DNA of 64,000 bases from Piper betle (GCA_033002965.1 JAURVB010000705.1:1-64000), one strand, 5' to 3'. Shown: positions 22,084-33,980, numbered from the stretch's first letter. A program made the numbers and translations. Notes: a model not told the origin generated them from the sequence alone.

Positions 22084-24382
22084 CACTAAAAAAATACTAC
22101 ATTTGTACACGGGAGTAAGATAAATACACTATTCCACGGTGTTAAACATCCGTGGACTTTTATAAAGTTTTCTCCACGGCTAAATATATTATTCCACGGT
22201 CATTGACAAATGTGAACATTTATAAATTTTTCTCCCCAGCCAAACATATATTACTCTACAATTTTAAACAAATGAGGACTTTTATAGATTTTTCTCCATG
22301 GCTAAATATATTACTCTACAGTTATTAGTAAATGTAGACAATTATTAACTTTTCTCCATGGCTAAACGAATTTTACTCCATGGTTTTAAATAAATATTTA
22401 CTTAAAATTTTTCTCCATGGGCAAAAATGAAATAGTGACATTTTTATGACAAAATTAATTATTTATTAGTAAATTTTTCATTCGTGTTTCAAACCTTTTT
22501 TACTTTAATTTGTAAGTAAAATTCATTTGTCAATCTAATTTTGTTTTACTCAGAAGAATTGGGCTTTAAGATCTCTTAACTAATATTATGTTGAACTTTT
22601 TACCGAAAAAAGGAATTTTTTTATTGCCAAATGGTAAGAAAATCAGGGACAATTACTAAAAAAATGTATTTTTATAATGCCGACCAAGCCCTCGAGGAGG
22701 TTGTTGAGCAAATCCAGCTAGATAGGGCCTTGGGCCGGCCACCCCCACTCTCTCCAGCCATTTAAAAATAATTTTTTAAATTAATATTTGTTAGGCGGTG
22801 GCAAGCCACCCCAATCTAAAGTTTTTTTATCTTTATTTTACTTTTAGATGATTTTATTTTAATTTTTTAAGTGAAGGCATATTAAACAATTCTAAGTATT
22901 TTCTTTTCTGAGATAACACCTAAGTTTACTACCAATAATATTAAAAAAATTCTTCTTTTTTGGCAAATAGTTTTCTTATAATTATACTTTATTTTTTAAT
23001 ATATTTGAGTTCAAATGGGTTCATGTCGAATCAAGTTCAAGTTGAACACAAAAAGTTCTGAGTATTATTCATATATATATATATTTGTATAACTTGATAA
23101 AAATTAATTATGAAAGCTTAAGTAGTTCAAGTTAGGGTGAATTATATGTCAAATAGTTTATTTGGGAACAAAATTTTTATATTATTATATAAAACTATAT
23201 TTTTATTTTTTGATTAGTTGCTTTTTTCCTCCTGCAATTGAGAATTTTAGTTTGGATTTCACATCTAGTCAGAAAAAGATATTAAGTTAAAAATGGATTT
23301 ATATATCGAAATGTATGATGAGTATGTTTATAAATACCAGTTCTCCAGTAAGAGAGAGCACGGATTGCACCGCCGCACCCCCCCTACGTTGCGGTGCATA
23401 GCCCTTGTACAGAAAAATAATGATACTAGAGTTTAGTGCATGTAGTGTTTGTGTTCTTCATAATTAGTTGTTTCGGATATATGAAAATTTCTTTTTTGCA
23501 GAGAATGGAAGAAAATAAAATGTTCAATGTGGATAAAGCTCTTGGAATCATGGGTCCTTAGATCATTGTGGGATCTCTTGATTTTATATTTTAGAAGATA
23601 TCGTGATTTAATTTGTTGGCAACATGCTGACTCTATATTAATGGAAGATGTAGTCAATTTATTGAAGAATAATTATTTTAATTCAAGGATTATATCATAA
23701 GTTAAATGAGTTTTTGGAATATGCAATTTATGTGAATATTAATTGATTTTATTGACAACATATACATTGGTTATCTTTGTATATTTTCTGTTAATTTTGT
23801 TATTTGCATGCATAATTGAAAGATTTATTTGAACTTAATATCACCTCATTATAAACTAATATAAATAAACATTATTTCAAAAATATTTTATTAATAGACC
23901 GTCCACATTGTTTACAAAAGCATTACCTACAGTTGGAAATTGTAGCTTCATGTTTATTTTTCTCCACGATTAAAGTGTATTACTAGAAGCATTTGTCATG
24001 GTTGAGCCGGTGGGTAAAAGATATTTGTCTACACTATATATATTTGCTCACGTATGAAAACCATAACAAAATATTATACTCAACACTCAAAAAGCATATC
24101 CTTTGGCAGCTTTTAGTTGACAACCGTCCAGTAATCTTTGCCCACGGTTAGGAGCCATAACGAAAAAATTTTATTTTATCAACGATACAAAAAGTCTTGG
24201 ACTTTATGTAGGACATAGTCTATGTTAAAATGATGTCAGGTGGAGGAAACAATCCCTCACGACAATATAGTCCACGGCACAATAGCCTACACTTCTATCA
24301 TGGACAATGAAAAAGTCCACCGCTTTTTTCTAAAGGTGACGTTTTTTTGCCATGAAAAGGTTGATATATTTTTTTTGTAGTG
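22084..24382. mobile_element. Candidate non-autonomous CACTA element with subterminal repeats
   Basis: The left end is CACTAAAAAAATAC; the right end on the opposite strand is CACTACAAAAAAAATA, the classic CACTA terminus. The first 350 bases hold about six spaced copies of a motif like CTCCACGGCTAAATATATTA / TCCACGGT (22137, 22176, 22195 and, more diverged, to 22420). The last 450 bases contain the same CCACGGTTA / TCCACGGC words. Dense repeats just inside the ends are typical of CACTA elements, where the transposase binds. The 3-base flanks are gta and tta, one mismatch from a duplication. The interior is AT-rich with no transposase. Confidence 0.6.
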
Positions 24383-24556
24383 TTAGTCTTTAAAAAATAT
24401 TTATATCATTTCTTTTCATAAAGGTAGTTATGATATTTTCTTAGTTGAGCAGTTGTATCACAGGCAAAGGGGGACGCTTGATGTGAAGAAAGATATCCGG
24501 CCTTCTTCATCCGGAGTCCGACAATATTCTGTTTTTTTCCTTCTTCTTCAACCTAA

Positions 24557-25248
24557 TTATTTTAATTCAAGGATTTTTACATAAAATCTAGCACCAACCC
24601 AGTTGTCAAGACGATTGAATAACTGCTCCAGACGGGTGATGAAGTCGTTACTAGAAATGTCTCTTGTGCACTGTATCATCCCATAGATATTGCTCAAATC
24701 GGTGTACACGGTGCTGCCGGCGGCAAATCTTGACGCCGATTGAGCCGACTCCGTCGACAGGTTTCTCAATAAACTCCCCAGCTGCCAGGAAAACAAAGCC
24801 TTGGCAGGGTTTCTATAATGTATGTAGGCGGAGGAATCGAGCTGGGAGACGAACGTCCGATTGGAGTAACGAAGGGTGCAGCCCTCGTTCCGAATGAAAG
24901 CTTGCATGCTGTTAGGGCAGCGGTTGGTGATTTCGGTGGCCGAACAATTGAGACAGGTGAGGCAGTCATCAACGGAGGACGCGGACATGCACTGTACGAA
25001 GCCGTAGATGCGGTCTGGCTCTCGGCTAACGGCGGTGTTGTAGTAGGTGGTGAAGTTGAGGGTGGCATTGGAGGCCAAGGAAGGGAGGAGGGTCCTGCGG
25101 AGGTTGGTCTCGTATAGGCTGTTGGGCGTGTAGTTGCCGGCAGAGTCGAAGCACCGCCACAGCACCGGGCCTTGCTCTTGTTGGAGAGCGAACAAGGCGC
25201 CATTGGAAAAAGGTGAAAGGCTGAGAACCAGAAAAGTGTAGTACTCAT
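24557..25248 (-). pseudogene. Cysteine-rich repeat secretory protein (DUF26/Gnk2), decayed
   Basis: Minus-strand frame from 25195 to 24557 plus an out-of-frame start at 25248. The first DUF26 domain is complete, with C-x(8)-C-x2-C (CMSASSVDDCLTC), NRCPNSMQAFI and EGCTLRYSN. The second begins normally (IYGMIQCTRDISSND) but the next Cys positions are replaced (FIT-R, later W) and it stops early. The only plausible ATG (25248) is one base out of frame with a hydrophobic signal-like stretch (LVLSLSPFSNGALFA). DUF26 proteins are secreted, bind mannose in some cases, and occur alone or as receptor-kinase ectodomains. The frame break and lost disulphide Cys make it a likely pseudogene. Confidence 0.8.
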
Positions 25249-26689
25249 GGATGATTTAGCACAGTGACGAAATTAGCAATTTCATGTATGTAGACGGTTG
25301 CAATCAATCAACCCCTCCCGTTTTGGATTTGGATATCATTGGCGAGATAACATTAAAATTGAAATTGGTTTACGTCGTGTGTGGAAGGACTGACTTTGAG
25401 GAAAGAGTGCTAATTATTGGCGACTCCGAGGGAAAGAAAGGTTGGAAAGTTTGGCAAATATATGAATTGTGATGGATTGAATATTTGAATAGAATATGTG
25501 TAGAAGAAGTGGGATGGGCAGCTCCATGGGGGCTATTTTGAGGCACGGACGCGTAACATGTCTGCAACTAAAACATGGAATTAAAGACTTCTGAGAAAAA
25601 GAAGAAAGCATGGAGTTGGAAACGAGTATTAGATAAAGAGTTTAGTATATCACAATGTTTTTTCATATATATATAAAAACATATTTATGTTCATGGTACT
25701 TTGAAAAAATATATATGTTTTTGTTTCGTTTCATCTCATATCCTAATGATATATGATTGGTCAGTGGCCTAATTTGGTTATTCTAGCTCCAATTTTTTTC
25801 ACTGGGTCCTAACTAATTTCTCTTCTTGAGTTTAAAACTAGCTAAGTATTCAAGTGATCCATTTTGAATGTGGGCCCAATTGGTTGGCACAAAAGTATTA
25901 TGATTGAAAAAGAAAATTCATAAGAAAATTGAAATACAATAAAATGAAATAAAATAACTAGGTAATGTGAACTTTCAATTAAAATTTTGGATAGTAAGAA
26001 AATAAAATATTCTTTGTAATGTGCACGTGTCTTCCAAAATTTCATCCATTTTTTTTTCACTTTTCATAAAAAAATATTATTTTTTGAAATTTTTACAAAA
26101 TTAATTTTTTGACTAAATTTAAAGACATCCAAATATAAAAAATATTTACCTCCAAATTTTATATCCTTTCATAGAATTTAAAGACAACTAAATAAACCCT
26201 ATATTTTCCCTAAATTTGACATTTGGTCATTATTATTTTGATTTAGATCAAAATTAATCATATGAAATCTAAATCTGCCAATTCATCTGCCTTGGTAATA
26301 TAGTCGGATATTGCCTTGTATTGTTAGTCCCGAATGATCTGACGACAGTGGCATTAAAAAAATAATCGACTAATAAAACTTAATGTCATTTTCCCACATG
26401 AATCTTATATACTATTTTGTTACCTGCACGTAATAAAATATCAGCCATTTATAATAAATACGTAACTGTTTTTCTTTTGAACGAATACGCAACTGGTATT
26501 GGAATTCTCAACTCCTTGAAGCCAGATTTGTGGAATAAATAATTTTTTCTCAAAAATAAAAAATCATAGGCCAATAGTTGCAAAAATGGGCCGACTTGGA
26601 ATCGGCTGATTTTAATCGGTTCGGTGAGAAGCCAAGTCAAAATAAGGCAGACTCATTTTGGTTAAAAATCGGACCGAGAATCGGCCAAT
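25249..26689. other. AT-rich spacer; inverted CGGCCGATT-type words near 26570-26720
   Basis: No gene. 26580-26720 contains GGAATCGGCTGATTTTAATC and GAATCGGCCAATCC words in both orientations, like the ends of a small hAT-like MITE; no complete element could be delimited. Confidence 0.4.
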
Positions 26690-27247
26690 CCAGGCTAATT
26701 CGAGCCGATTCTTGACAAAGCAAGAATCGACCGATTCACAACGAGGGGAGGGGTGAGAGGGTCGGTGGGCCGGTCGTGACGATGGGGGACGGGCTGGCAG
26801 AGGGGCAACCACAGCGGTGGGCGGCGGCAGGTCGGAGAAGGCGGCGAGCTCGGGTGAGGGCGGGGGCTGGGGGGGAGGGTCAGAGGGGTGCAGGGAGCAT
26901 AGCGAGGAAATGGAGCTAGCAAGTCAGGGTTGAGGCAGTGACGAAGGGGGGCGGGGGTGTAGGGGACTGGCTTGGGGGGTGGGGGGTGGCACGGTGCAGG
27001 GGAGTGGGGCTGGTGGTGCAGGGTTAGGGTGGCGACAGGGTTAGGCAGCGACATGGGGGACGGGGTTGCAGGGGATAGGTGGGCGGGGGTGGATGGTGCT
27101 GGGGGTTGATGCAGGGCCACCGGCAGGGGCAGGGGTGACGAAGAAGTAGGCAGCGTCGTTTGGGGGAAGAGAAATGTCGGAGGAAAGATATGGGTTGATG
27201 GTATTAGTACTAGCCACGGAACATCCTATTCGGAGGAAAGATATGGG
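26690..27247 (+). repeat. G-rich low-complexity block with a 21-bp direct repeat
   Basis: 26740-27120 is a strongly G-rich strand (GGGGGGTGGGGGGTGG-like runs) with no codon structure; the Pro-rich frame on the other strand is an artefact. Near its right edge TCGGAGGAAAGATATGGGTTG occurs twice, at 27177 and 27230, 53 bases apart. Confidence 0.7.
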
Positions 27248-28418
27248 TTGGGTGGGTGCGGACATCCGAATTTGTCCGTCCGTCCGATGTCCGAAGCATG
27301 TCCAACCGAATTTGACCGACCGAATTTGACCGAATTAAAACAAACCAAATATGGACATTTTTTTGTCCGACCGAACGACCGACCAAATGTCCGATATTTT
27401 ATATCAATAATATAATATCTTTAACATTTATAAGACTAATATTATAGTTTATAAAAATTTTAAAATATAAATATACAGTAAAATTAATTAAATTTATACA
27501 TAAAATCGATATTTAATATCTTAAATATCTAAAAATGACATACATATAAAAAGGATAAAAGTCACTCTTATATTTAGGAATTTAGAACTAAACATTCGCA
27601 TTAATAATCATATCAAACTACTTGTAATTTAGTTAATATGCCAGTTATTTTTTATTTTTATATATAGTGGATCGTAAAATTGATTTTAGGTCGTTTACCG
27701 CGTTTAGGACGTGTTACATGGAATTTGGGTGGGTTATTAGTTATAAAACATGTCGTTATGATTTTATATTGTTTGTTTTATTTTATAAATTTTTTTTCTA
27801 TTTTATGGATTTTTTAGGATTTATTTTGAATTAGTTATTATTATTGACATGGGACGGAGTCGAGTCGACTCGAGTCAAATCTTATTTACGATATTGTCAT
27901 TGCTCAAACCACCGGCCCTTTTTCGCTTCCCCGTCCAAACCATTGCCGCGTCGCCCACGGACCGGCGGAGGCAGAAGGGCGGCGGTCTGGCGGAGGCAGG
28001 CTGTGGCAAAGGCAGTCGGCGGCGGAGTTGAGGCGGTGGCGGAGGTTAGGGTAGGGCGCCGACAGGAGGAAAGGGGGAGGGGGGGGGACGGCGGCGGAGG
28101 GCGGCAGAGGGCGGGGGAGGTTGGGAGGAGGGCAGGAGGGCGAGGGAGGCGGCGGCGACCGGGGGAGGGCGGCGGAGGTCGGGGGAGGGCGGCGAAGAGG
28201 GCTGCGGGGGCGGTGGCGATGGCGGCGGCGGATTATATTGATAAGTAAGATTAAGGTTAATAATTAGGGTATAATTTCGGACCGTCCACGGACGTTGTCC
28301 GGGTCCGATGGACAAGTCAGACGTTAACTCGGTCAAATAAGTTTTGTCCGGTAAAATTTCGGACAGACGTAGACAATAACTTGTCCGATATTTGTCCGAC
28401 CGATGCCCACCCCTACGA
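27248..28418. mobile_element. Candidate hAT-like non-autonomous element with GTCCG subterminal repeats
   Basis: The left end contains GGGTGGGTGCGGACATCCG and the right end, on the opposite strand, AGGGGTGGGCATCGGTCGG, the TAGGGGTGGGC type common to plant hAT MITEs. Both ends are followed inward by many GTCCG/CGGAC and GACCGA words. The centre (about 27900-28235) is a G-rich block (GGCGGCGGAGG-type, with a run of nine G near 28080) foreign to the AT-rich flanks. An 8-base target duplication was not found. The left boundary is approximate. Confidence 0.45.
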
Positions 28419-28610
28419 ATGAGAATAACACGTTGATGGACCACATGCAATGTTATAGCCAAGTTACAAGACAAGAATGGCATGAAATTGGCGCCTCTTA
28501 GGGGCGGCATGCATAACTAAAATACTCCAAATAATTCCTTATCCTTGTACACACAAGTGATAATATCGTACCTCTGGACTCAGTGCCTACCAGGCCATCC
28601 TCGAGAGTCC

Positions 28611-29624
28611 ATGGCTCGTCTTGCCCAGCTTTCCCCAATCTCTGCCACTAGCCTCCCCAAGAAAGACTTGTTTGACAGCACAAGCGCCAGAAAACCAGCT
28701 GTTCTTGGACTCCCCACTCTCTGCGAAACAGAGAAAACTCCTGGAGTCATATCCCATAACTTCAACATCTCCCTCGTCCCCACAAGAAGGGCCTCGATAG
28801 GACTTGCCATTGCCCTTCTTGTCGGGCACAGCGGCTGCGAACACTCCTTGGCCGAAGATGGAAACGGGTTGTGGCGCACCGGTCCTATCCCTGTACCCAC
28901 CGTTGATAACAGTAATCTCTTCTCCCTGCTCAATGTCATAGTTAATAGTTTTCAGTTTGTTGGTGACTTTTTTTGTTGAGTGTTGGGTTGTTTCAATACA
29001 CAACAGAAATTGCAAACCAAGAGACGGGTACAAGGTCTTTTTGAAGAAGGGCATCTATATTGCCAACATTGGTGCCGAGGGAAGTCAATATAGGCTAGGA
29101 AAATATGCATTCGAACTGCTGGGGTTGGGCGATTTGATTGGAAAAGATGCGTGGAACTACATGAGGAAGTACCTTCGGATTAAGTCCACTATTATGTATT
29201 ACGATTTTGACAAAGTGATTTCTGCAGCCCCAGTTGATGAGAAGCAGTCCCTCACTGATCTTGCCAATAGACTTTTTGACAGTGTAGAGAAGGTAGGGAT
29301 CTCACCTTAAGTTTATATCCATACTTATAAAACTTAAACAATGTGCCAATATCACAACTATGAAGATTATTGGTGAAGACAGAAATTTAGTACAGCATAG
29401 AAAAATTGCAGAGTGCTGTATTTCTGCTTTTTCCAATATCTGAGCATTTGAATTCTTGGTTGGTAGGATTCAACATTGAGCATTTTCTTCACTTAAATCA
29501 TGTATAATACATGTTTAATTTGCAGCTTGAAGATGCGGTGAAAATGCAAAAAGAGCCAGAAACTATAGCATGCTATGAAGATACTACGGCTTTGCTGAAA
29601 GAGGTGATGACTAGAATGGCGTAG
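28611..29624 (+). CDS. PsbQ-like lumenal subunit of the chloroplast NDH complex (PnsL2/PnsL3 type)
   Basis: Three exons, 28611-28911, 29007-29292 and 29526-29624, with GT-AG introns. The N-terminus has a transit peptide, then twin Arg before a hydrophobic stretch (RRASIGLAIALLVG) and an S-L-A-E-D cleavage region, so the mature protein is sent to the thylakoid lumen by the Tat route. The conserved core reads NQETGTRS, FLKKGIYIANIG, DLIGKDAWNYMRKYLR, KSTIMYYDFDKVISAA, LTDLANRLFDSVEKLEDA and ends VMTRMA-stop. PsbQ-like proteins are part of the lumenal subcomplex of NDH-1 in cyclic electron flow. One base is missing in the T run at 29036-29042, so the literal frame stops at 29042-29044; everything around it is conserved. 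PSBQ lies 1.5 kb downstream on the same strand. Confidence 0.88.
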
Positions 29625-29929
29625 AACATGCCCCCACGGCTGATTATATGCATGCAACCTATTTTGTATCAACATTTCATGTTTGATTACCTTTGAAAAA
29701 AATAATTATTACATATCTGATTGATGCTTGCCTTCTATTTCTTCCCAATTATTGTATATATTGAAAAATTGTCCTCATTTATTTGTGTCCAGAGTGAGCC
29801 CTATTTTAATTAGTCTATGTGGAGGCTGGATTCTATTCATCATCTAAACAAGTAGAAAAGGTTAACTCCATCTCGGAGGAATTAAATACAAAAAAGAAAC
29901 TCGGATGATTTCACGGAACAAAACCCCGC
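29625..29929. other. 3' flank of the PsbQ-like gene
   Basis: Probable 3' UTR and AT-rich spacer; nothing else seen. Confidence 0.4.
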
Positions 29930-30560
29930 TGACGAAACACAAAAAACACATTTCCCGTCCACCACTGGGCTAACTAAGTCAACCTTGCATTATGAAACTC
30001 AGTTGGAAGAGCACGAAAAACGCACTCAATCCAGTACTTTGTTAACCTAAGTATGTGATTGACCTAATGTCGTGAAATTCGATTGTCAAAAAATTAAAAA
30101 AATGCTTCAGTCGAGTATTATATTAGCCTAAGTATCCGATTGATCTCACATTGTGAAACCTGATTATCAATATACAAAAAAAACACACTTTTACAATCAA
30201 ATAGTACATTTACCCAAACACTTAGATTTACTTCACGTTGTGAAATTCGATTGACAAAATACAGAAAATACACTTGTAGTCGAGCACTTCATTAATCTAA
30301 GTACTCTATTGACCTCATATTATGAATTCTGGTTTATAAAATACAAAAAAAGCATTTGCAATTAAGTATTTTGTAATGAAAACACACTTACACAGTGAGT
30401 GCTTCGGCAACCAATAATTAGTTGACCTCGGGAAAACGAAAAATATATATATTCGTTAACCCAAGTACGTACTTGACCACACAGGAAATTCTGTTGGTAA
30501 AGTATAAAAAAAATCATCATTGAATACTTTATTAATCCAAACATAAAAAATGCATTCACA
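29930..30560 (+). repeat. Degenerate tandem repeat, unit about 81-86 bp
   Basis: A motif like TTAACCTAAGTATGTGATTGACCTCATGTTGTGAAATTCGATTGTCAAAATAC recurs at 30046, 30127, 30213 and 30296 (spacing 81, 86, 83), with weaker units near 29968, 30459 and 30533. Each unit also carries an A-rich stretch and a CACTTxCAxTCGAGTA-type segment. No coding capacity. Confidence 0.7.
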
Positions 30561-30920
30561 GTCAAGCTAGTCATGTTCATTGCAAACCTCGAAGAGTGCT
30601 AATCATCGCTACCACCACGGTCTGCATAAGCTCCATGGCTTACCAACTGCTAGTAAAATTCAGGTGTCTACCTGGAACAATTAAAATAGGAGGCACTTTG
30701 GCCAATGGAACATGGCTAAAAATTTTCAAAACTACATACCTAAATGTACGTTGTTTTACTGACTTTTGGATAAACACATAAGAAAATAAACAAGCGCACA
30801 AGATACAGAAGTTAATTAAGTTTTTTCTTTTCCAAACCGGTTTTTAGTTGAGATTTGAGAATATCATCCAATATACGGCCCCCCAAATCCAAGGAGAGCA
30901 GACAAATTTGTCGGATGATA

Positions 30921-31033
30921 CACGTGTCAAAATGCAAGTGGTAGAGACCGACCACAGCTTATCCAACCAAACCAATGCCTTCCTCGCTTGGCAGATAAAG
31001 GCTGCTGATATTGTCCATCCACTAAAACACGTG
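30921..31033 (+). promoter_or_regulatory. Two G-boxes upstream of PSBQ
   Basis: ACACGTGTC with core CACGTG lies at 30921-30926 and a second CACGTG, in AACACGTGTCC, at 31028-31033, that is 191 and 84 bases before the PSBQ ATG. A GATAA-containing AGATAAAGG lies between them near 30993. G-box plus I-box pairs are typical of light-regulated nuclear photosynthesis genes. Confidence 0.6.
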
Positions 31034-31111
31034 TCCACACACTTGCTTCTCCTCTCCAACTCCATACGTTCTGTTACATCTGCTGATCATCAACTGGGGG
31101 GTGACCTCACA

Positions 31112-32093
31112 ATGGCACAGCCTTTGCCTTCGGTTGCCGGCTTTAGCAGCTCCTCCCACACTGTCATGGAGGGCAGCCTGCAGATCAGCCGTTTGTCCGG
31201 CGGCAAGGTGGCCGCGTCTAGGCCGGCGCTTGCCACCGTCAGAGCGCAGCAGCAGCAGCCTGCCGAGACCGAGGCCGTGGCGCAGAGCAGTCGACGGGCA
31301 GTCCTGGGTCTAGTTGCTGCTGGAATTGCCAGTGGATCTTTCGTGAAAGCCGTTCTCGCGGACGTCAAAACCATCAAGGTTGGCCCTCCTCCCCCTCCCT
31401 CCGGTGGACTGCGTAAGTTTCCTTGCATCTAGTACCCTCTTAATCTCTGGTAAAGGAATGATAAAAAATGGTTCATTAGAGGAAGGAAACGGAACTTTAA
31501 ACAATCAATTTGCATTAGTGTAACTAGTTATAACGTGGTTATGTATAATCAATTGCCGGGTTATCACGAGGATGATGATGATTATATGATATAATTTGAT
31601 GCAGTTGGGACTTTGAATTCCGACCAGCCGAGGGACTTGGACCTGCCATTGAAGAACCGGTTCTACATACAGCCTCTACCGCCGACAGAAGCGGCGAAGA
31701 GGGCCAAGGAGTCGGCACAGGACATCCTAAGCGTGAAGGCCCTCATCGACAAGAAGCAATGGCCATACGTCAAGAACGACCTCCGGCTCAAGGCCTCGTA
31801 TCTCCGGTATGACCTCAAAACCGTCATAGAAGCCAAGCCAAAGGAGGAGAAGAAGGCCCTCAAGGAGCTCACCAACACCCTCTTCTCCAAGCTTGATGAC
31901 GTGAGTTGATCATACAACATATAAATGTGTGACATTGATTTGATGGTGATATGGGTGTGTGTTTCATTGATTTTTGTTGTTAATTGATGAACAGCTTGAT
32001 CATGCGGCCAAGATCAAGAGCACCTCGGAAGCGGAGAAGTACTACGCCGAGGCCAAATCGGTGCTTGGCGATGTTATTGCCAAGCTAGGCTAA
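31112..32093 (+). CDS. PSBQ: Oxygen-evolving enhancer protein 3 (PsbQ), photosystem II
   Basis: Three exons with GT-AG introns: 31112-31412, 31605-31900, 31995-32093, giving 231 residues. A chloroplast transit peptide is followed by the twin-Arg lumen signal [11 protein letters not shown] and a cleavage site after V-L-A (residue 83). The mature part starts [19 protein letters not shown] and has the four-helix PsbQ fold, with [47 protein letters not shown] and the C-terminus [10 protein letters not shown] to [10 protein letters not shown]. PsbQ docks on the lumenal face of photosystem II with PsbP and stabilises the Mn/Ca/Cl cluster. Intact. Exon lengths (301/296/99) match those of the PsbQ-like gene upstream (301/286, with one missing base, /99). 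Confidence 0.97.
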
Positions 32094-33663
32094 GTGATGA
32101 TTAATGCATCCCTAGAGTTTAGCAGCCACTTTTGTAAAACCAATCAAATGAAAACCTGTTTGATTCCTGATCTGAGTTCTGTTCTTCTTCTGGATCGAAT
32201 ATATTTTATGGCATTTTTCTCAAGTAGTACGTAAGTCAATGTTCGGAGAACACATTTTGTGTGCTAATTATGTCCATATTTGTTTGTTTATCAATCCATT
32301 GGTTTCGTTTTTTTCAAACAGTCTGCTAATAGATAGTGTTATATGACCTTTCTTAAGTATGATCTCGATCAACTTAAGACATTTCGCCATTTAAAATTCA
32401 CATAATATGTGATGTAAGTAATTAAGAATAAATGGCATTTTGCACCATTTTTTTGTTTCAAGAGCTTGATTTTACTTGCATGATCAGTGCCACCTCATGC
32501 AGGTGCTCATGGAGCGATTCAAACTAAATTTTGCTTGATTTGAACGGTCAATTTATTGATTTTAAGATCGAGTCCAACAACTTAGGACGCATGCGAATTA
32601 GTAGTACTTATATTCAGGCTGATATGAACAAGTATATACTTCTATTTTTAATAATTTATAATGATATTTTGTTTTAAGAACCAAAATAATTCAATTTTGT
32701 CTTGTTATTATAGCACATTAGACGATCATAAGATCTTTTATTTGTAAAAAAAGTTTTATTTTTTTGATGGTGCTTACTGATAGTTAACTACTGCTCCTTC
32801 TAACAGCCATTGTTGTTTAAATTCTAAACGTTTACTGCACATTCGAAAGCATGCATGAGATTGATGTATAACAACAATATTCTTCCTATATATCCACTCT
32901 GTAACCAAACTATCTTCGAAGTACCAGAAATGTTAAAAGAATTTTATATTCTCTTGGGCTTATGGCTTGTCAAACCCAAGTAGCAGAACTTCTAGAAATA
33001 TTTCCAAAATTTTTAGAAGTTCCAAGCCATGCTTTTCAGTAAAGAGTACACAAAAAATATATATATACCTTATCCCCGAGCCAGAAACCTGTTCAAATGG
33101 TTACAATTGTTCGTGACGACGATATATGATTATAATGATGATGAGCATTATAAGAAAATACATAATTATACTTTTCACAAGCTTGGCCGATGAATAATAA
33201 GATTCCAAGTCTTCAAAGAGAGAAAGTTGTCACCACCTCTTCTTCCCAGCCGATCCGACGATTCCATGTCAGGGACACTTGCCGCCAGACGACTCTAAAT
33301 AAGTTACCCGAGAAATTTAAGAAATAATCTAAAAGAATGTGGGAGGGACATCGCCAAAAAAAATACCTTTTTTTTAATACAAGATGTATTAATGTGAGAC
33401 CTATACTAGATAATTTCTAAGTTTATATATAAATTTTTATTGAATAATGAGGTAAATTGTAATAATTTAATATCTTAAATATATAATATGATTCACTTAA
33501 AAGATATATCTTATATAAATAAAAATAAAAATTATAATTATTTAAATTTTCTGTTATATTTTTTTAACACAATTAAATAACTCTATTGGTAAGAAATTAG
33601 AAGTTCAAGTTATATGAGTTTAAACCCGTGACTTTCTATCATAAAAAATAATAATATTATTAT
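32094..33663. other. PSBQ 3' flank and AT-rich intergenic DNA
   Basis: Probable 3' UTR, then spacer. No coding region, tRNA or clear repeat recognised. Confidence 0.45.
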
Positions 33664-33815
33664 TATTATTAAAATTAAAATTAGTGATATTTGAACCTTT
33701 GATCTCTCTTGGGTTATTTTTATTGTATTTTTAAAATATTTTATATTTTAATTGGTTGATTTTCTTACTTTTAAGTTCACGTGAATATTAAGTTTTCTTT
33801 TATTAATAAGAGTAT
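33664..33815 (-). repeat. Interspersed repeat, copy C
   Basis: Reverse-strand relative of the repeats at 11011 and 44193: read on the minus strand it begins ACTCTTATTAATAAAAGAAA, passes AAAATACAATAAAAATAACC and ends at GGTTCAAATATCACTAATT. A (TA)n run adjoins its start at 33818-33837. Confidence 0.5.
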
Positions 33816-33980
33816 GTATATATATATATATATATATTAGTAAAAAATAAATTACTAGAAATATATATATTAGGAAAACTAAATAAGTGTTGATAGAAAT
33901 TAACATTTACTTACCTAAATACAAGCTAACATAAAAAGTAAACCCACTAATGCCCACATCAAGAATTGATAACTCAGGCT

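Noticed and set aside
19226..24382. Alternative larger CACTA element starting at CACTACAAAAAGAG (19226)
   Set aside because: The terminus fits well, but the subterminal repeat words of the right end match those starting at 22084, not those after 19226. Kept as a lone end only.
26695..27120. Pro-rich 141-codon minus-strand frame resembling an extensin
   Set aside because: No signal peptide and no SPPPP/Tyr units; explained by the G-rich repeat on the plus strand.
27844..28248. 134-codon Arg/Gly-rich frame
   Set aside because: Composition artefact of GGCGGAGG repeats inside a transposon-like element.
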